Below are positions 52,515-62,816 of a stretch of DNA of 64,000 bases, piece by piece. Below the pieces are notes generated by a model. The model ran no database searches. It was given only the letters and a program-made list of their open reading frames with translations, and was not told the origin of the DNA. Source of the stretch: Emiliania huxleyi CCMP1516 (taxonomy: Eukaryota > Haptophyta > Isochrysidales > Noelaerhabdaceae); assembly GCF_000372725.1 (NCBI RefSeq), contig NW_005199235.1, forward strand, positions 1 through 64,000, given 5' to 3'. Position 1 is the first letter of the stretch. Every line of letters starts with the position of its first letter. The position numbers were made by a program, and so were the translations under genes.

Positions 52515-53249
52515 ATGCTCTCCCTCTCGCTGCAGTCCACCTCCTTCCACGGCGTCGCGTCGGCGCGCGCCCGGCCCACCTCCCCCGCCCGCGCGCTGCC
52601 CCGCCGACGCCGCCCGCCCTCTCGTCCGCAGGTCCCGTCGCGCGTCCAGCCGACCATGCTCTTCGGCGCCAAGGCGTCGGCGCCCAAGAAGGCCCCGGCC
52701 TTCGCGTACGGCCTGCCCGGCAACTTCAACGCGCTCGGCGGCTCCGAGCTGAACTGGGACCCGGCCGGCTTCCTCGAGGGCAAGTCCGAGCTCGAGGTCA
52801 ACCGCTACCGCGAGGCCGAGCTCACGCACGGCCGCGTCGGCATGCTCGCGTCGCTCGGCTTCCTCGTGCAGGAGAAGTTCCACCCGCTCTTCTCGGGCGA
52901 CGGCGGCCCGGCTATCGACCAGATCCCCCAGCTGCCGGTCTGGCTCTGGGTGGTGATGGGCGGCGGCATCGCCGCCGCCGAGGCGGCGCGCATCAACATC
53001 GCCTTCCGTGAGCTCGACGGCGAGAAGCTCAAGGCGGAGACGGCGCTGCGGCCGGGCTACACCCCGGGCGACCTGGGCTTCGACCCGCTCGGCTTCTCCA
53101 AGGACCTGTCCGCCGACGAGTTCAAGCTCATGCAGGAGAAGGAGCTCGCCCACGCCCGCCTCGCCATGATCGCCGCCGCTGGCTTCCTCGCACAGGAGGC
53201 CGTCACCCACGCCACCTGGGGCACCGTCTACGGCCTGCCCGACTTCTAG
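52515..53249 (+). CDS. Fucoxanthin-chlorophyll a/c light-harvesting protein
   Basis: Intron-free, 244 aa. The N-terminal 50 residues are Ser/Arg/Pro-rich (MLSLSLQSTSFHGVASARAR) and end before MLFGAK, fitting a plastid-targeting leader. The mature LHC domain has GLPGNFNALGGSELNWDPAG, helix 1 EAELTHGRVGMLASLGFLVQ, helix 2 PVWLWVVMGGGIAAAEAARI and helix 3 KELAHARLAMIAAAGFLAQE. The Glu and Arg/His chlorophyll ligands of the two ExxHxR motifs are intact. It binds fucoxanthin and chlorophylls a/c in thylakoids. The closest type (Lhcf versus Lhcr/Lhcz) cannot be settled by eye. The absence of introns and compact 5' region suggest high expression. Confidence 0.95.
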   Translation: MLSLSLQSTSFHGVASARARPTSPARALPRRRRPPSRPQVPSRVQPTMLFGAKASAPKKAPAFAYGLPGNFNALGGSELNWDPAGFLEGKSELEVNRYREAELTHGRVGMLASLGFLVQEKFHPLFSGDGGPAIDQIPQLPVWLWVVMGGGIAAAEAARINIAFRELDGEKLKAETALRPGYTPGDLGFDPLGFSKDLSADEFKLMQEKELAHARLAMIAAAGFLAQEAVTHATWGTVYGLPDF

Positions 53250-53564
53250 ATCCCCGCGTGATATCGTGTCCTCTCGTCCACCGACCCGCCAAACGCCGTG
53301 TGTCCCCCCCCCTGCCGCCGCCGCCGCCGCCGCCTCTCAGCCATCCGAGAGTTAGGTGCGGCTTGTGCTGGCGCGGGAGTGGGCGGGCGACCGGCGTGGG
53401 CGGCGTGTGTATGGCTCTGCAGTCTGTGCACCGCCGCTTTATTCACCTACATGCTCCTGCTGATTGATAAGATCAGATGAACGCACGCGCACCACTTTCT
53501 ATCGCGCGACACCGCGAGCCGACACACCAGGCGCGCAGGCCGCCACCGCCGACCCGGCGCGCTG
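53250..53564. other. 3' flank of the light-harvesting gene
   Basis: Contains a GCCGCC run (53312-53336). No gene seen before the inverted duplication begins. Confidence 0.5.
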
Positions 53565-54372
53565 CCTCTGGGCCGGCGCGGGGGCCCCAGAGGGTGTCCA
53601 TGCGGGGGGGAGATGGGGTCCCATGGCCCGCCGCAGGCGCCGATTTTTTTGGATTGTTTTTCTTTTTTGTCGTTTTTTTACTTGTTTTCATGGGAATTCG
53701 GCGTACTTGCGGCCATGCTATCACGCCTTCTAGCACGCCTTGCGACAGCCTGTCGGCGCAGCTGACCGTGCCATGATGCACAATTGATCACCTGCATAGC
53801 TCGCGGCCTTAGTATCCAGCATTCAGTGACGACCTGATCGTACGGCCAGTAGGAAGGTGTCCTTCCATCGTGTGCACGCTTCTGACGCAATGCGCGTCAC
53901 CTCGGATTGGCTGCTGGCACTCTCGAGGCTATGCCTACACAGCCTCGCGCGCATGGGCAGTCAAGAGGGACCACGCTCTTCTCAGGACAGCGCCGGTGCC
54001 TCTCTCTTGGACCGGCAAACTTGGTGGTATCGTGTCACCAATGTGGGACCAGTGCGGCATCGCCCATCGCGCCATCGACAGCTCTGAACTGCGCCTCACC
54101 ACTGACCGGGAAGGCCGCCAAGTGGGTCAGCACCGTCGCACATTGTGGCAGCAGTCACCAGCGCATGTCTGATAGCTAGAGCAGCAGCGTCAGGGTCTCG
54201 CAGGGTCGGATCGTGTCAAGCCTCTCGCCCGGCCGGCCGCGTGCAGACGTCGGCCTGTCTACTGTCTGGAGTGATCTGTCGGCGGTCAGTACGACCGATC
54301 AGGTCGGAGTTTTCTGATGATTGGAGGGTCTATCTGTATGTACTCCTCGAGATCTCTCCAAATCTGCCCTCT
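53565..54372 (-). repeat. 0.8 kb inverted duplication, arm 2
   Basis: Reverse-complement partner of 25658-26440 (described there). Ends coincide with GGCGCGGGGGCCCCAGAGG on the left and TCGAGATCTCTCCAAATCTG on the right. The arms are 27 kb apart, so an inversion between them is conceivable. Confidence 0.9.
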
Positions 54373-54713
54373 GTTAGACCGGGTTAGATCGGGAAGCCGG
54401 TGCTAGTGGAGACTAGTGGAGCCGGAGGCCCGGAGCCCCGTTTCCGCCGACTGCTGGTGCTTGCGCGGCGCACGGTGTGGGCCGGGGGCACCCGCGCCAC
54501 CCCAGAGCGACCCGGCCGGACGGGGGACACACGCGCCCAGGACGCGCGCCGGGGAGAGCCGGGACGAGCCGAGAAGCCCGCCAGCGGAAGAGGGGCAGCC
54601 CGGGCCCGGAGGCCCCGGCGCGGTCCGCGGAGCGGAGACAAAACCGAAAACGAGTCTCGCTCTTCGCGCGATCTCAACACTCGACACAACATGCAAAGGT
54701 TCAAAAGGGAACG

Positions 54714-54775
<62 letters not shown>

Positions 54776-54887
54776 CGCAGAGACCGGAGCGAGGAAAGGC
54801 AGACAGACACACCATGAGAAGACGGCCACGTGCACAACTGTCCCGGGATGAACCGGGAGTCACTGTCCCTTCTACGAATATGCGCCG
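54373..54887. repeat. Intergenic with an (AC)n microsatellite
   Basis: An AC run of about 57 bp at 54715-54771. The GC-rich part before it (54430-54640) shares CGGAGCCCCGTTTCCG with 25590-25610 in inverted orientation, just outside the duplication. Confidence 0.8.
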
Positions 54888-55514
54888 TCACCTCTTGCTG
54901 TCGCTCGGCCAGAGGAGCTGCGAGCCGTCGAGGTGCAGCGCTGGCGGCACCCCTGCCCGCGCAGCCGCGGGCAGCTGCATGCGGAATGTGGCGCCCGGCT
55001 TCAGCACCGTGACGGGCTTGCCGGACGCGCCGAGCAGCCGGAACGTCCTGCTCGTCTCGCCGAGGACGTGGCCCTCGATCCCGACGTGGGATGGGCAGCG
55101 GCTGGCGACGACAGCCATGAAGGAGCCGTGTCGGTCCATCTCGGCGCACAAGGCCGCGAGCGCGCGCAGCTCCGTCGATGGCAGAGCAGCAACCGCGGCC
55201 GACGCATAGGCCTCCCACAGCCTGCGGCGGGGCAGACCCGTCAGGCGCTGCGGTGGTGGCTGGTGGCAGCGAGGGCTGGCGCACCGGTGCTGCTCCTGCA
55301 TCTGTGCGGGGCTGGCGACCGGTTTGGCTCGTCGCGACGACCGTTTCGCCGCTCCGGGCGTGCGCACCGGTGCCGCCGGCGCGCTGTGCCGTGCGGGGCG
55401 GCCGCGTGCGCCCCGTCGGAGGAGGAGGCTGCGGCCGCGCAGCTTGCTCCGGATCTCTTGCATCGCGCGGTCGCGCTTGAGCCCTTTGAGCGCGCGCAGG
55501 AGGAAGCCCTCCAT
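54888..55514 (-). CDS. POP4: RNase P/MRP subunit POP4 (Rpp29)
   Basis: Intron-free, 208 aa from the ATG at 55514. A basic N-terminal half (MEGFLLRALKGLKRDRAMQE) leads to the POP4 beta-barrel: AEMDRHGSFMAVVASRCPSH, VGIEGHVLGETSRTFRLLGA, then VTVLKPGATFRMQL and LHLDGSQLLWPSDSKR. This order (hydrophobic, SRCPSxVGxxG, ETxxTF, GSQ) is diagnostic of the Rpp29/UPF0086 family. POP4 is a core protein of nuclear RNase P and RNase MRP in tRNA and rRNA processing. Length is normal. Confidence 0.88.
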   Translation of the reverse strand: MEGFLLRALKGLKRDRAMQEIRSKLRGRSLLLRRGARGRPARHSAPAAPVRTPGAAKRSSRRAKPVASPAQMQEQHRCASPRCHQPPPQRLTGLPRRRLWEAYASAAVAALPSTELRALAALCAEMDRHGSFMAVVASRCPSHVGIEGHVLGETSRTFRLLGASGKPVTVLKPGATFRMQLPAAARAGVPPALHLDGSQLLWPSDSKR

Positions 55515-55856
55515 TGTTCGCGGACCCTGGAGCGCGGTGCCCCGGAGCGGCTTCCCGGTGAAAAAAAGGAATAAGCGGCGGCGTCGCAAGCTGGGAAGAG
55601 GACCGCCGCAAGCGGCGTGGCGTGGAGCGGTTGAGCGTCCCTCCGGGGGCCCCTCTGCGCCGGGGAGGCGTTGTTGGAGGCTAGGACGCAAGCGTCCGTC
55701 GCTCAAACTCGGGGCCCACTCACTCCGACAAACAAACAAAATCTCTCTCTCTCTCACTCCGCTACGGGCTACGCTCCGACCCGAATTTGGAGGGCCTGAA
55801 AGTTTAAGGTGTTGCTGCGCAAAAGGGGAAGACGCTCCACGCACAAAGTACATGTA
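55515..55856. other. Spacer upstream of POP4
   Basis: The POP4 frame stays open upstream of its ATG (with RRRLFLFFTGKPLRG) but shows no conservation cue, so I keep the downstream ATG. CTCTCTCTCTCTCAC occurs at 55743-55757. Confidence 0.4.
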
Positions 55857-56297
55857 TCAGTTCTTACGAACGTACTTCCTCTTAGGCGGACCCTCCCGAT
55901 GCCAGGACGCATCTAGTGCCAGGGTACGCTTTGGTAGGAGAGGTTGGTTAGCTTGTTCGTTTAGCCGCCCACATGCTACGGGGGTGATGCCGCATGGTTC
56001 GGCCTGCTTGGCCTTTAGTGGGAGTTGACCACACTGGTCACCTGCAACATGTTCGCCGGTTGAAGGAAAGACATAGGCACGCTGCGACGCTTCCCACACC
56101 GGGATCTCTTGCCCGTAAGTTGTGACAGCCCGTTGTGGATCGCGCACGCGCGCCGCAGCTCGCCGCACTTGACCGAAGGTGAGACCCGGCAGCTGAGGCA
56201 GCAACGCCTCGTGAATTTTCTTGTTGCTGAGGTACATGGATCCCCTTTGCTGCATCAGCTCCTTCACGGCAGCGAGTGCCTCTTTCGAGGACGGCAT
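55857..56297 (-). CDS. Small basic protein with winged-helix-like start
   Basis: Intron-free, 146 aa from a genuine ATG. The N-terminal half (ALAAVKELMQQRGSMYLSNK, KIHEALLPQLPGLTFGQVRR, AARVRDPQRAVTTYGQEIPV) looks like a small helical DNA-binding fold. The C-terminus is basic (PPKRKYVRKN). Codon use is less GC-biased than in neighbouring genes. No family recognised; possibly a regulator or a domesticated mobile-element protein. Confidence 0.55.
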   Translation of the reverse strand: MPSSKEALAAVKELMQQRGSMYLSNKKIHEALLPQLPGLTFGQVRRAAARVRDPQRAVTTYGQEIPVWEASQRAYVFPSTGEHVAGDQCGQLPLKAKQAEPCGITPVACGRLNEQANQPLLPKRTLALDASWHREGPPKRKYVRKN

Positions 56298-56681
56298 GGC
56301 GTCAGGATATGTTGTTCACGCCAGCGCTCACGAGCGATAGTCAATGCAGACCGGACTGCAGATTGATGCGACTCCCCTAGCGCTGCTGCAACGGTGGTGT
56401 GATCTACAGGCTTGCGCCGTGCTGCTCGAACACCTCGTACACGCGATCGACTAGCCTCAGCTATAGCCTATAGCGTATACTATAGGGTATAGGCGGGCGC
56501 GCGCATTGAGGCCTTGCCGCCATCGCGTTGCCGCGAAGGAAAAAAGAATTGTGGCAGGCGCCGTTTCTTCTTTATTTTTGGAAAGGTGGCGTGAAAAGTT
56601 AGCAAGCACCCAGCTGCGCAGCAGCCTCCGGGCCGCGACCTGTGAAGGCGATTCTCCCCTGAGATGCGACTGTCCTCAGGC
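56298..56681. other. Intergenic, no gene seen
   Basis: AT-rich palindromic CTATAGCCTATAGCGTATACTATAGGG-type words at about 56462-56488 lie between the divergent and convergent neighbours. No gene. Confidence 0.45.
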
Positions 56682-58064
56682 TCAGCTCCCGCCAAGGCTT
56701 CCGTCAAACGAGGTGAAGCCGGCCAGGGTGAAGACGATGTAGAAGGGCTTCTCCGGCAGCTGCGAGCACCAGTTCCACGCCGACGTGAGTCGGCCGTCGA
56801 TGCAGGACCCGGCGTCGAAAAAGTTGTCGCCGCCCGAGCCGTCAAAGGCGAAGCGGAAGAAGTCGCGCAGGATGGCGCGCGTGAGCGCGCGCACGCCGCC
56901 AAAGGTCGCGTCGATCCAGGCGCCGATCTTTTGGTCGTCGGCGTGCAGCTTCGGGAGCGCGTCGAGGGTGGCGAGGAGCGGGTTGAGGATGTGCTCCACC
57001 TGCGAGTACTTGTCGATGAAGAGCAGCGCGTTTGGGACGTTCGAGTCGCCCAGGTGCACCAGCGACGAGCCCACCCACCCTCCGCTCGCCTTGAGCTGCG
57101 TCGCGCGCAGCAGCTCGAGCAGCGCGGCGCGAGTGCGCGGCGCCTCCTGCACGCGCTGCAGCCCCTGCCCCGTGTCGCGCTGCTCGTACGGGTTGCTCGG
57201 GTCGAGCAGGTCCTGCTCGGCGAGGTGCCACAGCCGGAACATGTCGTTCGCAATCTCGCGCCACAGCGTGAGCGTCTGCAGCACAAAAGCGTGCTGCCGC
57301 GCGTGCGAGTGCGTGAGCCGAGCCCCCTCCCGCCCGAGCTCGATCGCGAGAGAGCCGCCGCCCGCGCCGCCCTCGCCCGCGCCGCCCTCGCCCGCGCCGC
57401 CCTCGCCGCCGAAGTGGGAGAGGAGCAGCGAGATGACGCGGTCGACTGGGTCGCGGGCCTGGTAGAGGTAGGCGTGGTTGTCTCCGATCGAGTAGATGCA
57501 GCGCCGCAGCTCGTCCGGCTCGCAGGCGGCGCCGCGGTATCGCGCGGCGAGCGTCTCGATGGCGCGCTCCTTCGCCTTGATCTCGCGCTCGATCGTGTAG
57601 CGCGCCTTGCCCGGCTCCGGCGCGATGGTCTGCGTCGCGGTCGCGATGAGCGGGTCGGAGAGCATGTCGGCGGCGCCGAGCTCCTCGAGCCTCGCGTGCA
57701 CGGTCCGGACGGGCGCCACGGGCGAGAACTCGAGGTGCTCCTCTGCCCACGGCGCGGCTGCGTCCTGGAGAAGGTAGACGAGCTTCGCGTACGTGTCGCC
57801 CATCTTCTCGGGGTTGATGATCTTGTAGCGGCGCGCCGTCTCGAAGATGGTCTGGAGGAGCACCCCGTAGTCGCGGCTCGAGGTCTGTCGCGCCGCCAGC
57901 TCCTGCCCCTTGACGTAGTCGCAGCAGAGGACGATCGCGGTGAAGACGGAGTCGAACTCGCGCATCTGCAGCTGCCTCCGCTTGGCGGAGCCCGCGAGCC
58001 GCGGCGCGTCCACCGCGTCTGTGTAGCGCGAGATGGAGAGAACCGACTCGACCAGCCGGAGCAT
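56682..58064 (-). CDS. DUF2009/UPF0652 family protein
   Basis: Intron-free, 460 aa from the ATG at 58064. Family signatures run through the whole protein: MLRLVESVLSISRYTDAVD, VLCCDYVKGQEL, KIINPEKMGDTYAKLVYLLQ, YSIGDNHAYLYQARDP, SLAIELGREGARLTHSHARQ, ASGGWVGSSLVHLGDSNVPN, LLFIDKYSQVEHILNPL and FDGSGGDNFFDAGSCIDGRL. The C-terminus SAWNWCSQLPEKPFYIVFTL is also conserved. This is a deeply conserved eukaryotic protein of unknown biochemical function found in plants, animals and protists. The Gly/Ala/Glu insert near 57350-57410 is a local low-complexity expansion. Full length with no defect. Confidence 0.93.
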   Translation of the reverse strand: MLRLVESVLSISRYTDAVDAPRLAGSAKRRQLQMREFDSVFTAIVLCCDYVKGQELAARQTSSRDYGVLLQTIFETARRYKIINPEKMGDTYAKLVYLLQDAAAPWAEEHLEFSPVAPVRTVHARLEELGAADMLSDPLIATATQTIAPEPGKARYTIEREIKAKERAIETLAARYRGAACEPDELRRCIYSIGDNHAYLYQARDPVDRVISLLLSHFGGEGGAGEGGAGEGGAGGGSLAIELGREGARLTHSHARQHAFVLQTLTLWREIANDMFRLWHLAEQDLLDPSNPYEQRDTGQGLQRVQEAPRTRAALLELLRATQLKASGGWVGSSLVHLGDSNVPNALLFIDKYSQVEHILNPLLATLDALPKLHADDQKIGAWIDATFGGVRALTRAILRDFFRFAFDGSGGDNFFDAGSCIDGRLTSAWNWCSQLPEKPFYIVFTLAGFTSFDGSLGGS

Positions 58065-58214
58065 CCGCCTGCGGGACGCGCCATCGACGCGTCAAGGACG
58101 TGGCGCTGGTCCTCCCCCCACTCTGCCGCCGGAGGAGGCGCCGCTCGTTGCGGGCGAGCCGGAGCGGGATGTGCCTCGCCTACTCAAAGAGGACTCGAGA
58201 TTGCCCGAGCTTGG

Positions 58215-59006
58215 TTAGTCCGCCGGAGCGGGGTGTGGCTCGCCCGCTCGACAAAGTAGCCCGCGAGCGCCTACGGACAGGTCCGAGACACGTCCACGAC
58301 GTCCCCACCACACGCCCCTCTTCCACGACGCCCCCGACAGCGCCTGCTTGGAGAGCGCGTGCTCCTCCTCCGGCTCCTCCTCGCGCCACCAGAGCGAGGA
58401 CGCGGCGCGCAGCATCCGCCCGGCGAGCGCTCGCGCGGAGGAGAGAGTGCTCTCCTCCTCCTCCTCCTCCTCCTCCTCCTCAGGAGCCTCCTCCTCCTCA
58501 GGAGCCTCCCCTTCCGCAGCCGCCGCCTCGGCCCCGAGCAGCTCCTCTCGCTCCCTCTCGCGCAACGCCGCCTCCGCCGAGTCCGCCTCTCGTGCGCCAG
58601 GCAGCGAGAGGATGAGCTCCTCGATCTCGACGTGGCCGCCCTCCCTCGCCTCCACGAGCGGCGTGCGCCCGTGCGAGTCCTTCTTGAAGGCGCCCTCTGG
58701 ATAGACCGCCAGCAGCGCCCGACACACGCCAAGCTGTCCACCCATGGCAGCTAGGTGGAGCGGCTCGTAGCCGCCACGCGAGGCCACCTTGGCCGCCTCG
58801 GGGCACGCCGCGACGGCAGCCTCCACCACCGCCACCGCCGCGCCCCAGCGGGCAGCGTGGTGCAGAGGCAGCCAGCGCTCCCACGAGTCGTCCGCCTGGA
58901 TCAGAAGCTCAGGCTGCGACTCGATCAGCGCAAGCACTGTTGCGTCCGCAGCGCCGTCTTTGAAGGCGGCGTGCAGCGCGTTCGAGGAGCAGGATGCGCG
59001 GTCCAT
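58215..59006 (-). CDS. Ankyrin-repeat protein with acidic tail
   Basis: 263 aa from the ATG at 59006. Three to four ankyrin units are visible: NALHAAFKDGAADATVLALI, WLPLHHAARWGAAVAVVEAA, YEPLHLAAMGGQLGVCRALL and RTPLVEAREGGHVEIEELIL. A Glu-rich coil (EEEEAPEEEEEEEEEES, encoded by a GAG/CTC-rich tract) and a Trp/Arg-rich tail follow. Ankyrin repeats mediate protein binding. The partner is unknown. Confidence 0.8.
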   Translation of the reverse strand: MDRASCSSNALHAAFKDGAADATVLALIESQPELLIQADDSWERWLPLHHAARWGAAVAVVEAAVAACPEAAKVASRGGYEPLHLAAMGGQLGVCRALLAVYPEGAFKKDSHGRTPLVEAREGGHVEIEELILSLPGAREADSAEAALREREREELLGAEAAAAEGEAPEEEEAPEEEEEEEEEESTLSSARALAGRMLRAASSLWWREEEPEEEHALSKQALSGASWKRGVWWGRRGRVSDLSVGARGLLCRAGEPHPAPAD

Positions 59007-60171
59007 AAGCACATGCGAGTCGGCCAAAGGATTTGGATAAGCTGTGTGCCGCTCCGAGTCTGGTCGTGGTCGAGACCGAGGTGTCGAACTGAGAGGCACT
59101 CCTGGAGGCTGCCTCCGGCCACCGCTCGACTACCCACGCACATGGCCGGTCCTGTGGCTTGCCTGGGCTTGCTCAGAAGCCTCAATTCGCGCACACCTTT
59201 GCTCTCTGGCTCCCGCGAGTGCGTTCAGGCCACTCAAGCAGGCGACGCCGAGCACCCGCAACGCATCTCGCTGGGGCGCCACCTATCGACCCGACTGATT
59301 GGCAGCATCAAAGCCGACCCCATGACGGTCCTTCAACCCCATGAGACAGGCAGTTGCGCCCTGATCTCGGTCCAAGACGGCCAACGCCGTGTCCGGCACC
59401 TGCTGGCTGCTTCACGGGGATGCCCCCCCCGGACACATGCTGCAGCCGCGAGTGGATGTATTGGTCGTTTGTGGGTCCCCCAAGACTACTCTAGTAGGGG
59501 CCGGGCGCTGGAGCGTCGGCGGTACACCTGTGCAGATGTTGCACGGGTGAAATGGCTCCTCGTACAGGGTAGGAGGCAGGTGGTGGGTTTGAGTGTCGTG
59601 AGTGCTTGCAGCCGCGAGTACAGCACCGTTTGTGACTCCCATGGATGCAGTTGGGTGGGGCACGGTGCTGGGGGGCTGTCCGGTGCGCCACAACAGCCTC
59701 CCTGGCTGACCCCCATCCAGTTCGACACCTCCATCCTGACCGTGGAACCCCAACTTCAACCGGTCATATCTTGGGCGGAATGGCACCTAAGGAGCTCATC
59801 CTGGGCGGTTTGGGGGAGTCTTGGGGGTGTACTTGAAGGTGGTAAAAAGAGTTTTGCATTGCAGCTTAACCGGGGGGCGTGCTGAGCAGCGTGAAAACAG
59901 CGGCACACAGCTTATTCCGCACTGTGGTGGCGGCGCCGTCTGCCAGCCCTCCCTTGGGTATGTGAGCACTTGAGCACTGGATAGGGTCGATTCCGCGTGG
60001 TACGGGACCCCTCGATCGTCTCGCCCTCCCTCACTGGTATGTTCATTGGGGGGGGTCATAACAAACACGGTACAGGATCGAGGTGCACGCTGCCGAAGCA
60101 GTGTCGTCCCCCCTCTCCCCGACGGCGATGGCGGTGTGACCGATCGAGCTACAAGAGGAGCTTGTTCAGCA
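59007..60171. repeat. Intergenic with a duplicated 95 bp block
   Basis: 59967-60060 matches 22229-22322 (same orientation). The plus-strand open frame across 58755-59885 has no recognisable domain and overlaps the ankyrin gene start, so I treat it as chance. No upstream S28 exons were found here. Confidence 0.55.
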
Positions 60172-60943
60172 GGATCCGGGTTAGGCTGGCGCACTACCTG
60201 CAGGCTGTCCACGACGACCCGGAGCAGGACGGGCTGTGGGACTACCTCTTTTGCACCGAGATGATGCCACAAGAAACCTACTTTTCGCGCGACGGCGTGA
60301 ACGATATGTTCCTGCCTTTCCACCCCGACGAAGCGTACAACATGTCCTACATCCACAAGAGGTGTCGCGAGAAGTGGGGCGTGGAGCCGAATCCCACCCG
60401 GGTCGCCGACTGGCTTGGCGGCATGGAGGCGCTGAAGCAGGCCTCCAACATTGTCTTGTCCAACGGGCTGTACGACCCCTGGTCCGCAATCGGCGTCCTC
60501 TCGAGCGTGTCGGAGACGGTGGTGGCGGTCATCATTCCCGAGGGCGCACACCACCTTGACCTGATGTTTGCGCACCCGGATGATCCGTTGAGTGTGCGGG
60601 AGGCGCGCCATGTGGAGCTTCAGCACATTAAGCGTTGGCTCGGCCTCAGCGGCACCTTGCCGACGCCGATGCTGGCGCAGGGGCTGGAGCGCGGCACGTC
60701 CATCGCGAGCGCATCAGCGGCAGTCCCACTCATCACGGCTCAAGCTGACTCGGCGCGCATGCATCTCAGCGCACCACGGTTGTCCACTAGGCCGGGTCCC
60801 TCGTCGTCATCCTCGTCGTGGCGTCCGCCTCGCTGGCCATCGCCTTTTTGTTCCGCGCCGGCCGAGGACACAAATGGAAGGCGAAGGTCGTCGTTGATGG
60901 GCAGGGCGAGGCAGCGGATGCGTACAAGGCCATGGAAGGTTAA
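60172..60943 (+). CDS. Peptidase S28 (prolylcarboxypeptidase-like), C-terminal half
   Basis: The exon from about 60172 reads LAHYLQAVHDDPEQDGLWDY, FCTEMMPQETYFSRDGVNDM, MEALKQASNIVLSNGLYDPW (catalytic Asp in YDPWS) and VVAVIIPEGAHHLDLMFAHP (catalytic His). The catalytic serine region and signal peptide would be upstream and are absent. A change of frame near 60780 leads to a membrane helix (SLVVILVVASASLAIAFLFR) and a short tail ending AYKAMEG at 60943, so the enzyme appears membrane-anchored. S28 enzymes cleave prolyl bonds in lysosomal or secretory compartments. Either the 5' exons are lost or this is a truncated copy. Confidence 0.75.
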
Positions 60944-61563
60944 ACGGCCAAGACACTCTTCTCTGACTCTTCTCACAGGGGAGATACAGTAGCGTCGGGT
61001 ACGCTTGTGTAATGCGAGCGAAGACATGCTGCGAGATGACGATTTTACGTGCGTCGTGCGTGGCTGTGGATCCATCTTCAACTTCATAGTCCGTGTGTCT
61101 GTGTGGCTCTGTGCCGCCCCCTTTTCCTCTGAGCTCTGTGCACTGTGTTGCACTAGAGCCGTATGCTGTATGCAGTGTGCGTGTGGGGAGTGGGGTGTGT
61201 GTGGCATACACATACATCCCAATGTGCAAAATGAATGCCAATCCAGGATCCATCTCTCTCCACACACGCCCATTAGCATTACACACACACGGCTTTACGT
61301 AGCACCGTTACGCTTTACACATATGTGTATACGGCTCTGACGGACTCGCGCAGAGGGTCTCGGCTCTCGCGCCGCGGGCGCACGTTGTGCATGTGTTGTG
61401 TACATGTAACCTTCTCTCTCCTCCAGTCCGCCCGACGTCGCGTCGGACTGCGCGGGCCGCACAGCGAGACCAGAGTCGCAGTCGGGACACCCACGGGGCG
61501 CAGCACGCACGCACTCGCAGAGAGAGGGGGGGGCGGGGGTGACTGCACACTAATGACGAAAAG
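60944..61563. other. Intergenic, no gene seen
   Basis: ACACACAC and GTGTGT words around 61160-61320, plus repeated CACACACGGCTTTACGTAGC/ATACGGCTCTGACGG motifs. No gene. Confidence 0.45.
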
Positions 61564-62730
61564 TCACCCGGCCGCTCCGGGCTCCCAGTCGCGCTCCGCC
61601 CTGCCTGTTGCCTCTTTACGCGTCAGGCGGATGCTGTCGTTCGCATACTTGAGGCCGACGGCAAGAGCCAGCGGCTCCTCCTCCCCTTCCACTGGCTCTG
61701 TGTTCAGCGGCAGCAGCCGGGCCGTTCCCACCGCGGCGCCGTGCCGCGTCATCTGCAGCCCGAGGGCGCGCCGCGTCGCGTCGATGGTCACGACGAGCAC
61801 GTCGCCAGAGCGAACCTCTAGGTCCGGCTCCTCCCACACACCCCACTCTCCCCCACTCGTCCTGCCGCCACGCGAGGCACGTTGCGACTGGCTGAGGGCG
61901 CGAATCTCATGAAAGGTGGAGGCGCCCGTGCCCTCGACGCAGAAGCCCCACGCGCCTTCCCAGCAGCGGGAGCCGGGCGCCCACGCGGTGTCGGAGTTTA
62001 CGTTGCACGTCGGCGTGACACACCCGACTGCAACTGCGGGCGGCGCGGAGAGAGAGCACAGCCGCGCCAGCTCCACCTCGTAGCTGACTCGGCCGCGCAA
62101 GACCCACTCAGATGCCACGACGGTGCGGAAGGAGTGCAGCCCCGAGTACCGATGGCGAACGGCGCAGGACGGGTCCGGTGTTGACCGCTCGCCAACGTTG
62201 CCAGCCTGCTCAAGCATAAAGTGACGGCACTGCTTGAAGGACGCCTCGCCAGCGGTGACGGTGACTTTCCGCAGCGCATACCAGCCACCGCCCGTCTCTG
62301 GCAGGACGCGCGGAATGTAGCTCGCCGTCACGACTCTGGCGCAGCGAGCGCAAGTGACGAGCGCGGTGCTGCCTCCTCCCGCACCCCACTGTATGGCGTG
62401 GTGATGCCGTCGCAGCCCGTGACACGGAGGATCACCGCCGCCGCCGCCGCCACACAGCGTCAAGTCGGCGGATTCCACTGACGCCGCACGCTCGACAATG
62501 GCGGTGACGAGCTCGGGAGGCAGAGCCACCTCAAGCTGGCGGAGCAGCGCCGCAAGCCTCGCGCAGTGCACCGCTAGGATTTCGCGAAACCTCGCGCCAT
62601 TGATGCTTGCCGCACTCTCGCTTTGGAGGAGAGTGGAGAGGGACGCGCGCTCGTCCTCGGTGGCGGGCCCTTCCAGCGACCCGCCTCCGAGCATGCTGAT
62701 GATTGCATGCATCATCCCGTCGCCAAGCAT
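61564..62730 (-). CDS. SPRY (B30.2-like) domain protein
   Basis: Intron-free, 388 aa from the ATG at 62730. The N-terminus (MLGDGMMHAIISMLGGGSLE) is helical. A Cys/His cluster (PPCHGLRRHHH ... VTCARCARVV) may bind zinc. The C-terminal half is a SPRY fold: FRTVVASEWVLRGRVSYEVE, VAVGCVTPTCNVNSDTAWAP, WEGAWGFCVEGTGASTFHE, VRSGDVLVVTIDATRRALGL and LALAVGLKYANDSIRL. SPRY domains bind partner peptides, often as ubiquitin-ligase adaptors. The start is 87 bp from the ATG of the divergent basic ORF. Confidence 0.8.
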   Translation of the reverse strand: MLGDGMMHAIISMLGGGSLEGPATEDERASLSTLLQSESAASINGARFREILAVHCARLAALLRQLEVALPPELVTAIVERAASVESADLTLCGGGGGGDPPCHGLRRHHHAIQWGAGGGSTALVTCARCARVVTASYIPRVLPETGGGWYALRKVTVTAGEASFKQCRHFMLEQAGNVGERSTPDPSCAVRHRYSGLHSFRTVVASEWVLRGRVSYEVELARLCSLSAPPAVAVGCVTPTCNVNSDTAWAPGSRCWEGAWGFCVEGTGASTFHEIRALSQSQRASRGGRTSGGEWGVWEEPDLEVRSGDVLVVTIDATRRALGLQMTRHGAAVGTARLLPLNTEPVEGEEEPLALAVGLKYANDSIRLTRKEATGRAERDWEPGAAG

Positions 62731-62816
62731 CTGACAGATGGGCTGCGGACCGCGAGAAATCTGCCGTCGCAGTTGTTTGTGTAGAACCAGTGGAAATTCA
62801 GTTGTCAGATGTCACG

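Noticed and set aside
58755-59885. 376-codon plus-strand ORF
   Set aside because: Overlaps the ankyrin gene antisense, includes duplicated repeat flank and shows no domain.
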